64,000 bases of DNA from an uncultured Oscillospiraceae bacterium (lineage in GTDB: Bacteria > Bacillota > Clostridia > Oscillospirales > Oscillospiraceae): the NCBI GenBank assembly GCA_947585425.1, contig CANPWZ010000002.1:1-64000 (forward strand), read 5' to 3'. Within the stretch, counting starts at the first letter, position 1. Every line of letters begins with the position of its first letter. This document shows, one piece after another, positions 6,490 through 14,177 of the stretch. Below the pieces are notes generated by a model that was given only the letters and a program-made list of their open reading frames with translations, did no database searches and had not been told where the DNA came from. Both the position numbers and the translations under genes were made by a program.

Positions 6490-9400
6490 TTATGCCGCAG
6501 CGTTGGCGTTGATCCGATCGATCACCGCCCGGATGCCCAGCCAGAGGGTCATGTCGGCGAACACCTCCGCCACGCTGCCCCGGTCGGTGAAGGGCGGCTC
6601 CTGCAAGACGGACAGGTCCTTCAAAACGCCGTTGTGGACGATGTACTCAACGATCTGGTTGACGAAATAGATCTGCCGGCTGTCCAAGCTGGCGTCGTTG
6701 AGATACTGAGCGAAGGCATCCTTCGCGGCGTTCATGTCCATGCCCACGATCTCCCGGACGAACTCGCCCAGGGGCTTCCTGCCGTACTCTGCCTCGTAGT
6801 CCTGCCGGGTGCCCACCTCGGTCCAGAGGATGCGCTCCAGGTCGGCCACGTCATCCGGCGTCAGCGGGACGTTGCCTCGCAGCTTGGCGACGGCGGCCTC
6901 GTCCAGGTGCTGCCGGAGGTAGAACTCCGCTTTGGCCTTGTAGTTTTTCAGGTCGTCGTTTTCCAGGTCCGGCTCTTTCCACTCCATGGACAGGATCTCG
7001 TCGTCGAAATCGGTATCATATCGGATGTGCTCGATGGGGATGTACTTGATGAGGTTTCGCAGATTTTCCCGGATATATTCAAAGTCACCGATGCCGGCGC
7101 TCGCCATATAGCCGGTGTGTATGATCTTCTGGAGCAGCTCCGACTGGGCCATGATCTCCGGGATGTTGGGGACTCCGGCGATGGCCCTGGCTTTTTTGAT
7201 GAGGTCTTTTCGGGCCCGCGCGTACTGTTTCCCCGCCAGACAGGCCAGCTCGATGCCGCATAGCAGCGCGTCGAACCGCACGGCCTTGGGGTCGTCGGGG
7301 TCGGGTACGATCAGCGGGGCCAGCTCGTCTTTGATGCGGAGCGTGTCCTCATAGGTGAGGGCGGCGTAGTTCTCCGGGTCGGAGTACAGCTCCGCGTACC
7401 TGAGATGCTGCCGCACGGCGAAGCTCTCCCGGTCCAGCTCCCGGACCTTCCGCGCCATGTCGTCCACCAGGGACTGGCGGAAAGCGGACAGCTCCGGCGT
7501 CTGATAAGCCGGGTCCTGGAGTTTGTAGATGATCTGCGCTTTCAGGGTAAAGACGGCGCTCTGCACCGCCATCTGGTTGGCGGTGGGCTTGCCCTTGTTC
7601 ATGCGGAAGAACTCGAAGTTGCCGCAGAAGTCGAAGATGTAGAATTTGTCCTTGTCCGCCCCGTCCATCAGACCCGGACACAGGCGGGTGCCCCGGCCGA
7701 TCATCTGCCAGAACTTGGCCCGGCTGAACACCTTTTTAAAGAACACCAGGTTCAGCACCTCCGGCACGTCGATGCCGGTGTCCAGCATGTCCACCGAGAT
7801 GGCGATCTGGGGCAGCTTTTTCGGATCGGAGAACTCGTCGATGGCGCTCTGGGCGTAGTTCAGATAGTTGTCGATGACCTGGGCATAGCCGGGCAGATGG
7901 GGGTATTCCTGATTGAACACCTCCAGGATCTTCTCCGCGTGGGCGTGGTTCTTGGCGAAGATGATGGTCTTGCCGATCCTGCCGCCGTAGTCGATTTTCA
8001 ACCCGTTGTCCATGAGGACCCGGAGGACCTCCCGGATGGTGTCCCCGTTGAACAGCCACTCGTTCAAAGCGGAGGAGCTGATGCTGTCCGGCATCTCCTC
8101 GTCCCGGCTGAAGGTCTCCTCGTAGGCGGCCTTGTCCGCCTCGGACAGCTCGTCGTAGACGATGCCCTGCTCGATGAATTTCAGCCGCGTCTCCACCGAC
8201 AGAAAGTCCACCAGGTAGCCGTCCTTCACCGCCTGGGCCAGGTCGTAGCCGTAGGTGGGCACGCCGCTCTCCAGCTCGAAAATTTCGTAAGTATTTTTGT
8301 CGATCTCGTCCTTGGGGGTCGCGGTGAGGCCCACCAGGGGCGCGTCGAACCAGGTGAAGATGTCCTGGTACTTGTTGTAGATGGAGCGGTGGGCCTCGTC
8401 GCAGATCACCAGATCGAAGTGGCCGCAGGTGAACACCTTGCCATCCCGGTCCCGGGCGGTGTCGATGCGGTTCATCATGGTCTGGTAGGTGGAGAACACG
8501 CAGTGGGCGGCATCGTTGTCCCGCTCCTCGCACAGATTGGTGATGGACAGGTCGGGCAGCAGATTCACGAAAGCCCGCTTGGCCTGGGTGACCAGGGAGT
8601 TGCGGTCGGCCAGGAACAGGATGTTCCGCACCCAGCCGTGGTCCAGCAGCACCTTGCACAGGGCGGCGGCGGTGCGGGTCTTGCCCGAGCCGGTGGCCAT
8701 GACCAGCAGGGCCTTCCGGCGGTTCTTCTCCCCAAAGGCGGCGCACACCGCCTTGACCGCCCCCTCCTGGTACCAGCGCCCGGCGATGTCCCGGTCCACC
8801 ACGACGTTTTTCAGGCTGGTGCGCATGGACTGGAGGTTGAACCACTTTTCCAGGTCACGCTTGGACCAGATGGCGGCCACCTTTCGCTCGGGATAGCGCC
8901 CGTCGTTGACGCGGGTCTCGAAGCCGTTGGTGAGGAAGATCACCGGGCGGCAGCCGCTCTGCTTCTCCAGCAGATCGGCGTAGAGCTTGGCCTGCTGGCG
9001 GCCCCGGCTCACGTCGGCGCAGGCCCGCTTGGCCTCCACCACCGCCAGGGGCCGGTGGGCGTCGTCATAGAGGACGTAGTCCGCGTAGCCCACCCCGCCC
9101 GCGTTGGGCATCCCGGGCAGCTCCACCTCGTTCAGCCAGTCCCGACCCTCGGTCCAGCCGGCGTCCAGCAGCATGGCGTCGATGTAGATCTTCCGGGTGG
9201 CGTACTCGGACAGGTCCAGCGGCCTGGGGACGTAGTTCTGCCGCTGGACCGCCCGGCGGGCGGTCAGCTCCTCTCGGAGCGCCGCGTTTTCCGCCATGAG
9301 CTTGTCCAGGTCCACGTCGGGCGCCGGCGGGGGAGGCGGCGCGGCCTGGGCGCGCACCAGCGCGGGGTCGAACTCCCCCGGGGTGTATGTAAAGTCCTCG

Positions 9401-9792
9401 CCGCCGTAGCAACAGGCCACGAAATCCAGATAATAATACAGATTTTCCAGGCACAGCATGGCCTGTTCCTCGGTGATCTTTTTCCCCGTGTGGGCGGCGC
9501 TGTTGCCCAGCACCCGAATCAGCTTCATCCGCTCCCACAGGTCGGGGCCCACGATGTCCCGGAAGTTCCCGTTGTCCATCAGCGCCACCAGCCGGTCGTC
9601 GTAGGGCTTGACCAGCTCCCCGTCCACCGAGTACATCCACTTCACGGCGCGCTCCATCGCCCGGCGGCAGTTAAGGACGCAAGCCGCCGGGTCGATGTGC
9701 AGGATCTGCTCCGCGGCCGCCGCCGGGGCGGCGAAGAAGGCGAAGTCCTTATTATTTTGGAGGAAGGAGAAGTTGGACATAAAATCACTCAT
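6490..9792 (-). CDS. hsdR: Type I restriction endonuclease, R (motor and nuclease) subunit
   Basis: 1100 residues, a normal HsdR length. Order: a DUF4145-like helical N-terminus (about 20-120, AEQILHIDPAAC); a nuclease domain with VVEAKRA in a PD-(D/E)XK setting (about 220-290); Walker A ATGSGKT; DEAH in VICDEAHRS; GLTATP; and helicase motif VI-like IGRGTRL, then a helical C-terminus of the EcoEI type. It translocates and cleaves DNA lacking host methylation, with HsdM and HsdS. The start has only a weak ribosome site, 3 bp after the Abi-alpha gene, so translation is probably coupled. A second copy of its 5' end with a strong ribosome site lies at 10857-11003. Confidence 0.95.
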   Translation of the reverse strand: MSDFMSNFSFLQNNKDFAFFAAPAAAAEQILHIDPAACVLNCRRAMERAVKWMYSVDGELVKPYDDRLVALMDNGNFRDIVGPDLWERMKLIRVLGNSAAHTGKKITEEQAMLCLENLYYYLDFVACCYGGEDFTYTPGEFDPALVRAQAAPPPPPAPDVDLDKLMAENAALREELTARRAVQRQNYVPRPLDLSEYATRKIYIDAMLLDAGWTEGRDWLNEVELPGMPNAGGVGYADYVLYDDAHRPLAVVEAKRACADVSRGRQQAKLYADLLEKQSGCRPVIFLTNGFETRVNDGRYPERKVAAIWSKRDLEKWFNLQSMRTSLKNVVVDRDIAGRWYQEGAVKAVCAAFGEKNRRKALLVMATGSGKTRTAAALCKVLLDHGWVRNILFLADRNSLVTQAKRAFVNLLPDLSITNLCEERDNDAAHCVFSTYQTMMNRIDTARDRDGKVFTCGHFDLVICDEAHRSIYNKYQDIFTWFDAPLVGLTATPKDEIDKNTYEIFELESGVPTYGYDLAQAVKDGYLVDFLSVETRLKFIEQGIVYDELSEADKAAYEETFSRDEEMPDSISSSALNEWLFNGDTIREVLRVLMDNGLKIDYGGRIGKTIIFAKNHAHAEKILEVFNQEYPHLPGYAQVIDNYLNYAQSAIDEFSDPKKLPQIAISVDMLDTGIDVPEVLNLVFFKKVFSRAKFWQMIGRGTRLCPGLMDGADKDKFYIFDFCGNFEFFRMNKGKPTANQMAVQSAVFTLKAQIIYKLQDPAYQTPELSAFRQSLVDDMARKVRELDRESFAVRQHLRYAELYSDPENYAALTYEDTLRIKDELAPLIVPDPDDPKAVRFDALLCGIELACLAGKQYARARKDLIKKARAIAGVPNIPEIMAQSELLQKIIHTGYMASAGIGDFEYIRENLRNLIKYIPIEHIRYDTDFDDEILSMEWKEPDLENDDLKNYKAKAEFYLRQHLDEAAVAKLRGNVPLTPDDVADLERILWTEVGTRQDYEAEYGRKPLGEFVREIVGMDMNAAKDAFAQYLNDASLDSRQIYFVNQIVEYIVHNGVLKDLSVLQEPPFTDRGSVAEVFADMTLWLGIRAVIDRINANAAA

Positions 9793-9795
9793 TCT

Positions 9796-10569
9796 TTATT
9801 GACCTGGAAAGCATATTTTCAAAAACTTATTTCCAAAGTCACTCATTTGAATGAACAACTCATCTTGTTTGATCTCTAGATTACGCGAGGGGTTTGCAAT
9901 AACTGCCTCTTGATATTTTGCCTGGATAAACGGATGGTCTAATATTTTCTGATAGTCGTAACTGGTTACACTACCTTCGCCTATAGTGATAATATTCAGC
10001 CTTGATAAGTTATCCAATGATACCGAAACTGCCCATACATCAAATGAATCGTAAAAGTAAGGACTAAAATATCGCGGCAGAATGGCGGATAAGTATTTCG
10101 TTTCAAAAGTAAATCTCACTTTAGCGGCAGGTATAGTGTCATGAATTTTAGAGATTTTTTCTAAAACCTTTGCGTCATAGCTGTCCAATTGGTTCACTAC
10201 TGTAACAAAGGCAGGATGAACATCCTTTGCTGTAGCCGCATTCATAGAACTAGCCAACAATTTTGCATATGTTTTTCGAATAGAATCCTCGTCGGTTATG
10301 CTGGCGTTTTGTAATACAGGTACGGCTATTCTGGGTTTTGGCGGAATAATCTCCTCTGGTTGCATTTTTTCAAGCTCATATTCAACCATCTCTCGAAGTG
10401 CTGTGAGAGCATCATCCCTTAGTTGGGGATAATACTCTCTAAATAATTCAAATGCCAGGTGCGTGGCGTCAGAGACAGATAATCCCATATTATTTTGAAC
10501 TGCAATTTGAGTAGTTTGGGAACCAAGCGCAGCTTTCTGGTTGACCTCAACCTTATCCGTCAAATTCAT
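9796..10569 (-). CDS. Abi-alpha-like (DUF4393) abortive-infection protein with amyloid-like N-terminal motif
   Basis: 257 residues from MNLTDKVEVNQKAALGS. The body (GLSVSDATHLAFELFREYYP, then QLRDDALTALREMVEYELEK) and the downstream SITDEDSIRKTYAKLLASSM fit the Abi-alpha/DUF4393 family, predicted to act in phage-induced abortive infection. Residues about 9-24 carry NQKAALGSQTTQIAVQNN, very like the C-terminus of the small membrane protein encoded just upstream. Such motifs are typical of bacterial amyloid (RHIM-like) signalling partners. The gene overlaps the upstream gene by 17 nt and ends 3 bp before hsdR. An in-frame start at 10614 is possible but lies in the upstream gene. Confidence 0.75.
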   Translation of the reverse strand: MNLTDKVEVNQKAALGSQTTQIAVQNNMGLSVSDATHLAFELFREYYPQLRDDALTALREMVEYELEKMQPEEIIPPKPRIAVPVLQNASITDEDSIRKTYAKLLASSMNAATAKDVHPAFVTVVNQLDSYDAKVLEKISKIHDTIPAAKVRFTFETKYLSAILPRYFSPYFYDSFDVWAVSVSLDNLSRLNIITIGEGSVTSYDYQKILDHPFIQAKYQEAVIANPSRNLEIKQDELFIQMSDFGNKFLKICFPGQ

Positions 10570-10759
10570 CACCTTCGTTTCTGTTAATCTGAATACCAAT
10601 TTGTGTAGTTCCATTCCCTTTGGCTTTTTGATTTACCACAGCTGTTTTGCTATCAGTCGCTTTGCCTGGGGAGCCTTTTTTGCCTACAAATTTATTGATA
10701 ATTGCAACAATAATAGCACCGCCCGCAGTAATTAATGCAATAATAATCCCTTCTGTCAT
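10553..10759 (-). CDS. Short single-pass membrane protein with C-terminal amyloid-like motif
   Basis: 68 residues: one transmembrane helix (GIIIALITAGGAIIVAIINK, about 4-23), a basic linker (FVGKKGSPGK), then VNQKAKGNGTTQIGIQIN near the C-terminus. The last segment shares its NQKA-G-TTQI-Q-N pattern with the N-terminus of the next gene's product. GAGGTG lies upstream of the ATG. The layout, a membrane segment joined to a self-templating motif, is that of a bacterial amyloid-controlled cell-death pair, but activity is inference. No named family is recognised for the whole protein. Confidence 0.75.
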   Translation of the reverse strand: MTEGIIIALITAGGAIIVAIINKFVGKKGSPGKATDSKTAVVNQKAKGNGTTQIGIQINRNEGDEFDG

Positions 10760-10770
10760 AAGTTTTCACC

Positions 10771-10855
10771 TCACCCAAAATATTTCTGCATCAGCGCTTT
10801 TTTCATCGTTTCTAACTGCCGATCTATATGATTTCCCCACCCTTGCCAACTGAGT
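10771..10855 (-). pseudogene. Orphan hsdS 3' tail (remnant 1)
   Basis: Encodes WGNHIDRQLETMKKALMQKY then FG and a stop, closely matching the tail of the intact hsdS (LDKLETVKKALMQEYFA). It is joined directly to an hsdR 5' fragment and lies 11 nt before the small membrane gene. It has no start and no specificity domain, so it marks a past recombination end. Confidence 0.8.
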
Positions 10856-10856
10856 A

Positions 10857-11003
10857 CCCCCGCTTCACGGCGCGCTCCATCGTCCGGCGGCAGCTCAGCA
10901 CGCAGGCCGCCGGGTCGATGTGCAGGATCTGCTCCGCGGCCGCCGCCGGGGCGGCAAAGGGGGCAAAATCCGCGCTGGATTGGAGGAAGGAGAAGTTGGA
11001 CAT
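10857..11003 (-). pseudogene. Duplicate hsdR 5' end (about 49 codons) with its ribosome site
   Basis: From the ATG at 11003 the frame reads MSNFSFLQSSADFAPFAAPA, then AAAEQILHIDPAACVLSCRR. This matches the real HsdR start with few changes. After about 47 codons it breaks into the hsdS tail remnant. Upstream stands AAGAGGAGGGT, a stronger ribosome site than that of the intact hsdR, so this may be the original hsdR start region. Confidence 0.85.
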
Positions 11004-11017
11004 GGATGACCCTCCTC

Positions 11018-11809
11018 TTAAATCTCAAGTATTTTCTTTGACTGGAGCTTTGCGTCATCGACTTCTCGAATCTGTATCGTATTTGTCAGCAGATCCTTTG
11101 TCTCCATAATATGAAACCAATTTAAAGTACCAATATTTGCAATGAAATAACCAGAGCCTGGCGGGATAATTGGGGGGGCATCTTTTGCCCCCAATAATAT
11201 AATGCGCCATTCGTTTTGCCATCTATATGATACATCTTTTTTGAAAAAGGCCTCAATTCCTGGCCGCGTATCTTCATTTAGCATTTCAATGTCATATTGC
11301 TTGTGAATCTCAACATAGTCTACGGGTCCATATTGTACTGCCATATGATTTTTTTCTACAAAGACAGACATTTTCTCTATAAATTCGCTTGCAGAAAATA
11401 TTGCAAAATATTTTCCAAACTGCTGCATTTCTTGGATGAACTCTTGTCTAAAAGCAAATTCTGTATCTGTTTTCTTATAGAGAATATCTTGAGAGAGCGC
11501 CGTGGCACAAAACAGAGGGATCTTATCATCGTTTTGAAATCCGACGGTAAAATTTCGCACAAATTTAATGGGTATTCTTATTCCCTCTGAACCATCCTCT
11601 GGACGCAATTCCATATATTCATCTGCAAGTCTGTCAAGCGAAATCGGACACCTTCCATCAAACTGGTCACCCCTAAACTGGTCTTCCAGCTTGCGGAAAA
11701 AACCGCTTTCATTCATGTAGATCTGTCCTCGCCCAATATCCTCCAAATGTTCTTTAACATTGCTGAACTTTAAAAGCATGTTAGGTATTGTATATCCAAA
11801 AACATCCAT
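11018..11809 (-). CDS. Uncharacterised operon-embedded protein (cargo slot 2)
   Basis: 263 residues starting MDVFGYTIPNMLLKFSNVKE; a start ten codons in (MLLKFSN) is also possible. It has no signal peptide or membrane segment. Recognisable features are GRGQIYMNESGFFRKLEDQF, an aromatic YRWQNEWRIILLG segment and a mixed alpha/beta pattern. The style recalls DUF2971-like proteins that start with a short LKF segment and occur in defence loci and prophages, but I cannot place it firmly. Its start lies 3 nt after a remnant hsdS tail, the same spacing as between intact hsdS and the TIR gene. It ends just before the hsdR 5' duplicate. Confidence 0.6.
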   Translation of the reverse strand: MDVFGYTIPNMLLKFSNVKEHLEDIGRGQIYMNESGFFRKLEDQFRGDQFDGRCPISLDRLADEYMELRPEDGSEGIRIPIKFVRNFTVGFQNDDKIPLFCATALSQDILYKKTDTEFAFRQEFIQEMQQFGKYFAIFSASEFIEKMSVFVEKNHMAVQYGPVDYVEIHKQYDIEMLNEDTRPGIEAFFKKDVSYRWQNEWRIILLGAKDAPPIIPPGSGYFIANIGTLNWFHIMETKDLLTNTIQIREVDDAKLQSKKILEI

Positions 11810-11812
11810 GTG

Positions 11813-11874
11813 TTATAACTTGCCTCTCGCAAAGTATCTGAATCAGTACTTTTTCATTATTTCCAATCGCCGAC
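11813..11874 (-). pseudogene. Orphan hsdS 3' tail (remnant 2), frameshifted
   Basis: The minus strand reads RRLEIMKKY, a stop, then FRYFARGKL and a TAA. At the DNA level it aligns with the tails at 12538-12600 and 10771-10850 (shared CTGATTCAG/CTGATGCAG and GAAATAATGAAAAA blocks). It has lost the frame and lies directly after the TIR-like gene. Confidence 0.7.
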
Positions 11875-12534
11875 TTATAATTTTGCGATATCTATACTAT
11901 AGCCGTTTTTATTCATCTCTTTGACCAAATCAATGGTCGTTTCTTTTACATCTGAAGTAAAAGGAATATAGATTAGCCCTTGAATATCAGAGGGTTTTTC
12001 CATATTTTCGATGTTTTTCAACAGAACTGCAACCTTTGATCTTCCGAGTCGAGATAACAGCATTCCCATTTCTAATACAACATTTTGTCGTACACGATAT
12101 TTCTTAGCTCCTTCGTTATCTTTAGAATAACCAATATCATCGGGAGTAGCTAGTACGATTCCAAATTGTGCTTTTGGGATATACTCTTCTAACTTTTCGA
12201 TAATGGTGTTTCCAGATGATTCGAGTTGGTCCAAAATTAGTGGGTTTAAGTCCCAACGGCGCAACATTGCTTCTAATTACGTTCGGGCTACTTGGTCATG
12301 ACCGTATACAACAAATACATTCCGAGTTTTGGGGACTTCACATGGATTATTAATGATAGATTTAATTTCATCCGAGTTTTTCCCCTGATATACAATTTTT
12401 CCGCTGTCATATAAATTGATTATACAGCCATTTGAAACTCGTACAGTATCCGCATATCCATTTTTCATTCGTTCATCTGAAACAATAGTGTAACCTTTGG
12501 ATTTAAGTAAATTAATGACAGCTGTTTTATCCAT
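11875..12534 (-). pseudogene. TIR-like (PF10137-type) nucleotide-binding protein interrupted by one in-frame stop
   Basis: Together 219 codons. The N-terminal 70 residues (MDKTAVINLLKSKGYTIVSD) form a small unknown domain. Then NVFVVYGHDQVART, the TAA at 12277-12279, and LEAMLRRWDLNPLILDQLES, GNTIIEKLEEY and LEMGMLLSRLGRSKVAVLL follow without a frame change. This is the predicted TIR-like nucleotide-binding family, which hydrolyses NAD in several anti-phage systems. Family members usually have an amide or charged residue at the stop, so a single CAA to TAA change is likely. The gene starts 3 nt after hsdS. Either it is inactive, or an internal ATG at 12267 yields only the C-terminal part. Confidence 0.8.
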
Positions 12535-12537
12535 ATT

Positions 12538-13692
12538 TTAGTTCCCCCCTATTTTGGCTTTAGTTGCAAAATACTCCTGCATCAGCGCTTTTTTCACTGT
12601 TTCCAGTTTATCCAATCCCTGCTGGGCTGTCAACCGGCATTTCTCGACAGCATCTACATATATAGAAAAATCTTTTTGTATCCCAATCGGCGGGATCATT
12701 AGTCGCAGAGTGTTTATTGAATTAAAGTTCAATCCGGCCTTTACCGCATTTTGGTTTTTGCTTTCAAACTGCTTTTTCCCTGCTGGGCTCTCCATGTAGT
12801 AAGCAACATATAAGGGGTCTAAAATTGTTTTATCTAAACGTATACAAGTCAAATGCTGGTTAATATAAGCTCCATAATCAGCGATTTCTTTTGAAACAAC
12901 GCCTGTTCTGCCTAAATCTGCGGTAATACTAATTAATAAATCTCCTTCTTGTACCTTTGTCCGCTTAGCCTCGACATTATCAGGAGGCATGATATGCTGA
13001 AAATTATCTGCCGAAATTTTGCAATTTTTCACATTTTTAATGGTTATAAATAATTCCCCGGCCTCAGAAAAATATTTCGCCCATCCCCTTGAACCGGATG
13101 TCAAAAATTGTATATACTCCGACAACTGATGAATAGGCCATTCTTTGGGGTTACTCACCGGGTCCCCAAACATCTCCACAAACCGAGCCTTAACCAGCTC
13201 GTCCAGTTTAGCAAGCTGTTGTTCCCGAAGGGCAATGAGGCCGCTGACCTTGTCCAATATAACGGCAATGCGGTTTTGTTCCTCCACAGGCGGCAAATAG
13301 AACGGAAGCGCATCGAATACAGGCTTTGTAAGATGCTTCATGGTTGCCCCATGAGTTTCTGACGAGGCTTTCTCCAAAATGTCCTGTACTTGATGGACAA
13401 AGAAGCTTTTGTTGATTGGGATTTTATTAAAAAGCACCTTAAAAATGTGCTGATTCAATAAAGCCTTTTCACCCTTCCAGACATATACCCCCAAGCTGGC
13501 GGACCAAGAGATCAACACGTCACCTTCAAGAACTTCGTACTTTGGATCATATTCGCCGTCATAGCGATTTGCTTGGTACGAGTTGCCTGTAAGGTCTTGG
13601 ATGCGAATAATAGGCAAGCCCCTATTGCTCCAATCATCAGGTTTAAATGCATAGCCGTTTATGTATGTTGCAATGTCACCTAATCTGGCCAT
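12538..13692 (-). CDS. hsdS: Type I restriction-modification specificity subunit
   Basis: 384 residues with two target-recognition halves. TRD1 begins MARLGDIATYINGYAF and ends near LPFYLPPVEEQNRIA; a conserved helix follows (LREQQLAKLDELVKARFVEM). TRD2 spans about 200-340 (LSEYIQFLTSGSRGW to LRLMIPPIGIQKDF), and the second helix ends LETVKKALMQEYFATKAK. It directs HsdM and HsdR to a bipartite DNA sequence that cannot be predicted here. Its start overlaps the stop of the upstream membrane gene by one base (TAATG). Two orphan copies of its tail lie downstream, suggesting recombination at this end. Confidence 0.95.
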   Translation of the reverse strand: MARLGDIATYINGYAFKPDDWSNRGLPIIRIQDLTGNSYQANRYDGEYDPKYEVLEGDVLISWSASLGVYVWKGEKALLNQHIFKVLFNKIPINKSFFVHQVQDILEKASSETHGATMKHLTKPVFDALPFYLPPVEEQNRIAVILDKVSGLIALREQQLAKLDELVKARFVEMFGDPVSNPKEWPIHQLSEYIQFLTSGSRGWAKYFSEAGELFITIKNVKNCKISADNFQHIMPPDNVEAKRTKVQEGDLLISITADLGRTGVVSKEIADYGAYINQHLTCIRLDKTILDPLYVAYYMESPAGKKQFESKNQNAVKAGLNFNSINTLRLMIPPIGIQKDFSIYVDAVEKCRLTAQQGLDKLETVKKALMQEYFATKAKIGGN

Positions 13693-14177
13693 TATCCCAC
13701 CCCCATATAAAGCGCAACAAGTGCCACGACTAATGCGCCTAAAGATACCATACTAGAAAAAACAGCGACGACAAATTGCCGATCTTTTTCTTTATCCAGT
13801 TCTTTTGCAGCAAAAAAGGTAAAAAGGGAAATAGCAAAACATATCAATGCAAAGAAAAACGCGATAATTAACTTTAATAGGCTTTGAAAACTCCAAATTG
13901 GGCTCGCTAAATCTACAATAGATGAAATGGCTTGAATAAAAAAGGCGATACCTAATAGCCCCACCACAACTGAGACGGTCCCCAAAACAGGAATGATAAT
14001 AAATTTCATCCACTCACGCGTGATAGAATACTTTTCTGCCCGCTTCTCATTTTCGCTTGCCACTGCTTTTGCAATACAGTCGGCAAGTCTATCATAGTCG
14101 ATCTGCTCAATCGGAGGCATGACTAATGCGTGTTCTTTCTCTTCCAAAGATTCAACACGTTTTTTCTTCCGGCTCAT
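13692..14177 (-). CDS. Three-helix membrane protein translationally coupled within the hsd operon
   Basis: 161 residues starting MSRKKKRVESLEEKEHALVM. The start overlaps the hsdM stop as ATGA and is preferred to an upstream start that only shadows hsdM. A charged 60-residue cytoplasmic part is followed by three hydrophobic segments (FIIIPVLGTVSVVVGLLGIA; LLKLIIAFFFALICFAISLF; FVVAVFSSMVSLGALVVALV) separated by short charged loops. The stop overlaps the hsdS start. No family is recognised. A membrane protein in such tight coupling between methylase and specificity genes is unusual; a defence effector or membrane tether are possible but unproven roles. Confidence 0.8.
   Translation of the reverse strand: MSRKKKRVESLEEKEHALVMPPIEQIDYDRLADCIAKAVASENEKRAEKYSITREWMKFIIIPVLGTVSVVVGLLGIAFFIQAISSIVDLASPIWSFQSLLKLIIAFFFALICFAISLFTFFAAKELDKEKDRQFVVAVFSSMVSLGALVVALVALYMGVG

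Noticed and set aside
7405-9879. An 824-codon open frame on the plus strand opposite hsdR
   Set aside because: It is the antisense shadow of a GC-rich gene: low-complexity Val/Gly/His/Leu composition, no ribosome site and no motif, while the minus strand carries all helicase and nuclease motifs.
12277-12279. Recoding of the TAA in the TIR-like gene
   Set aside because: TAA is not used for selenocysteine or pyrrolysine and no readthrough signal is visible. Simple mutation is more likely.
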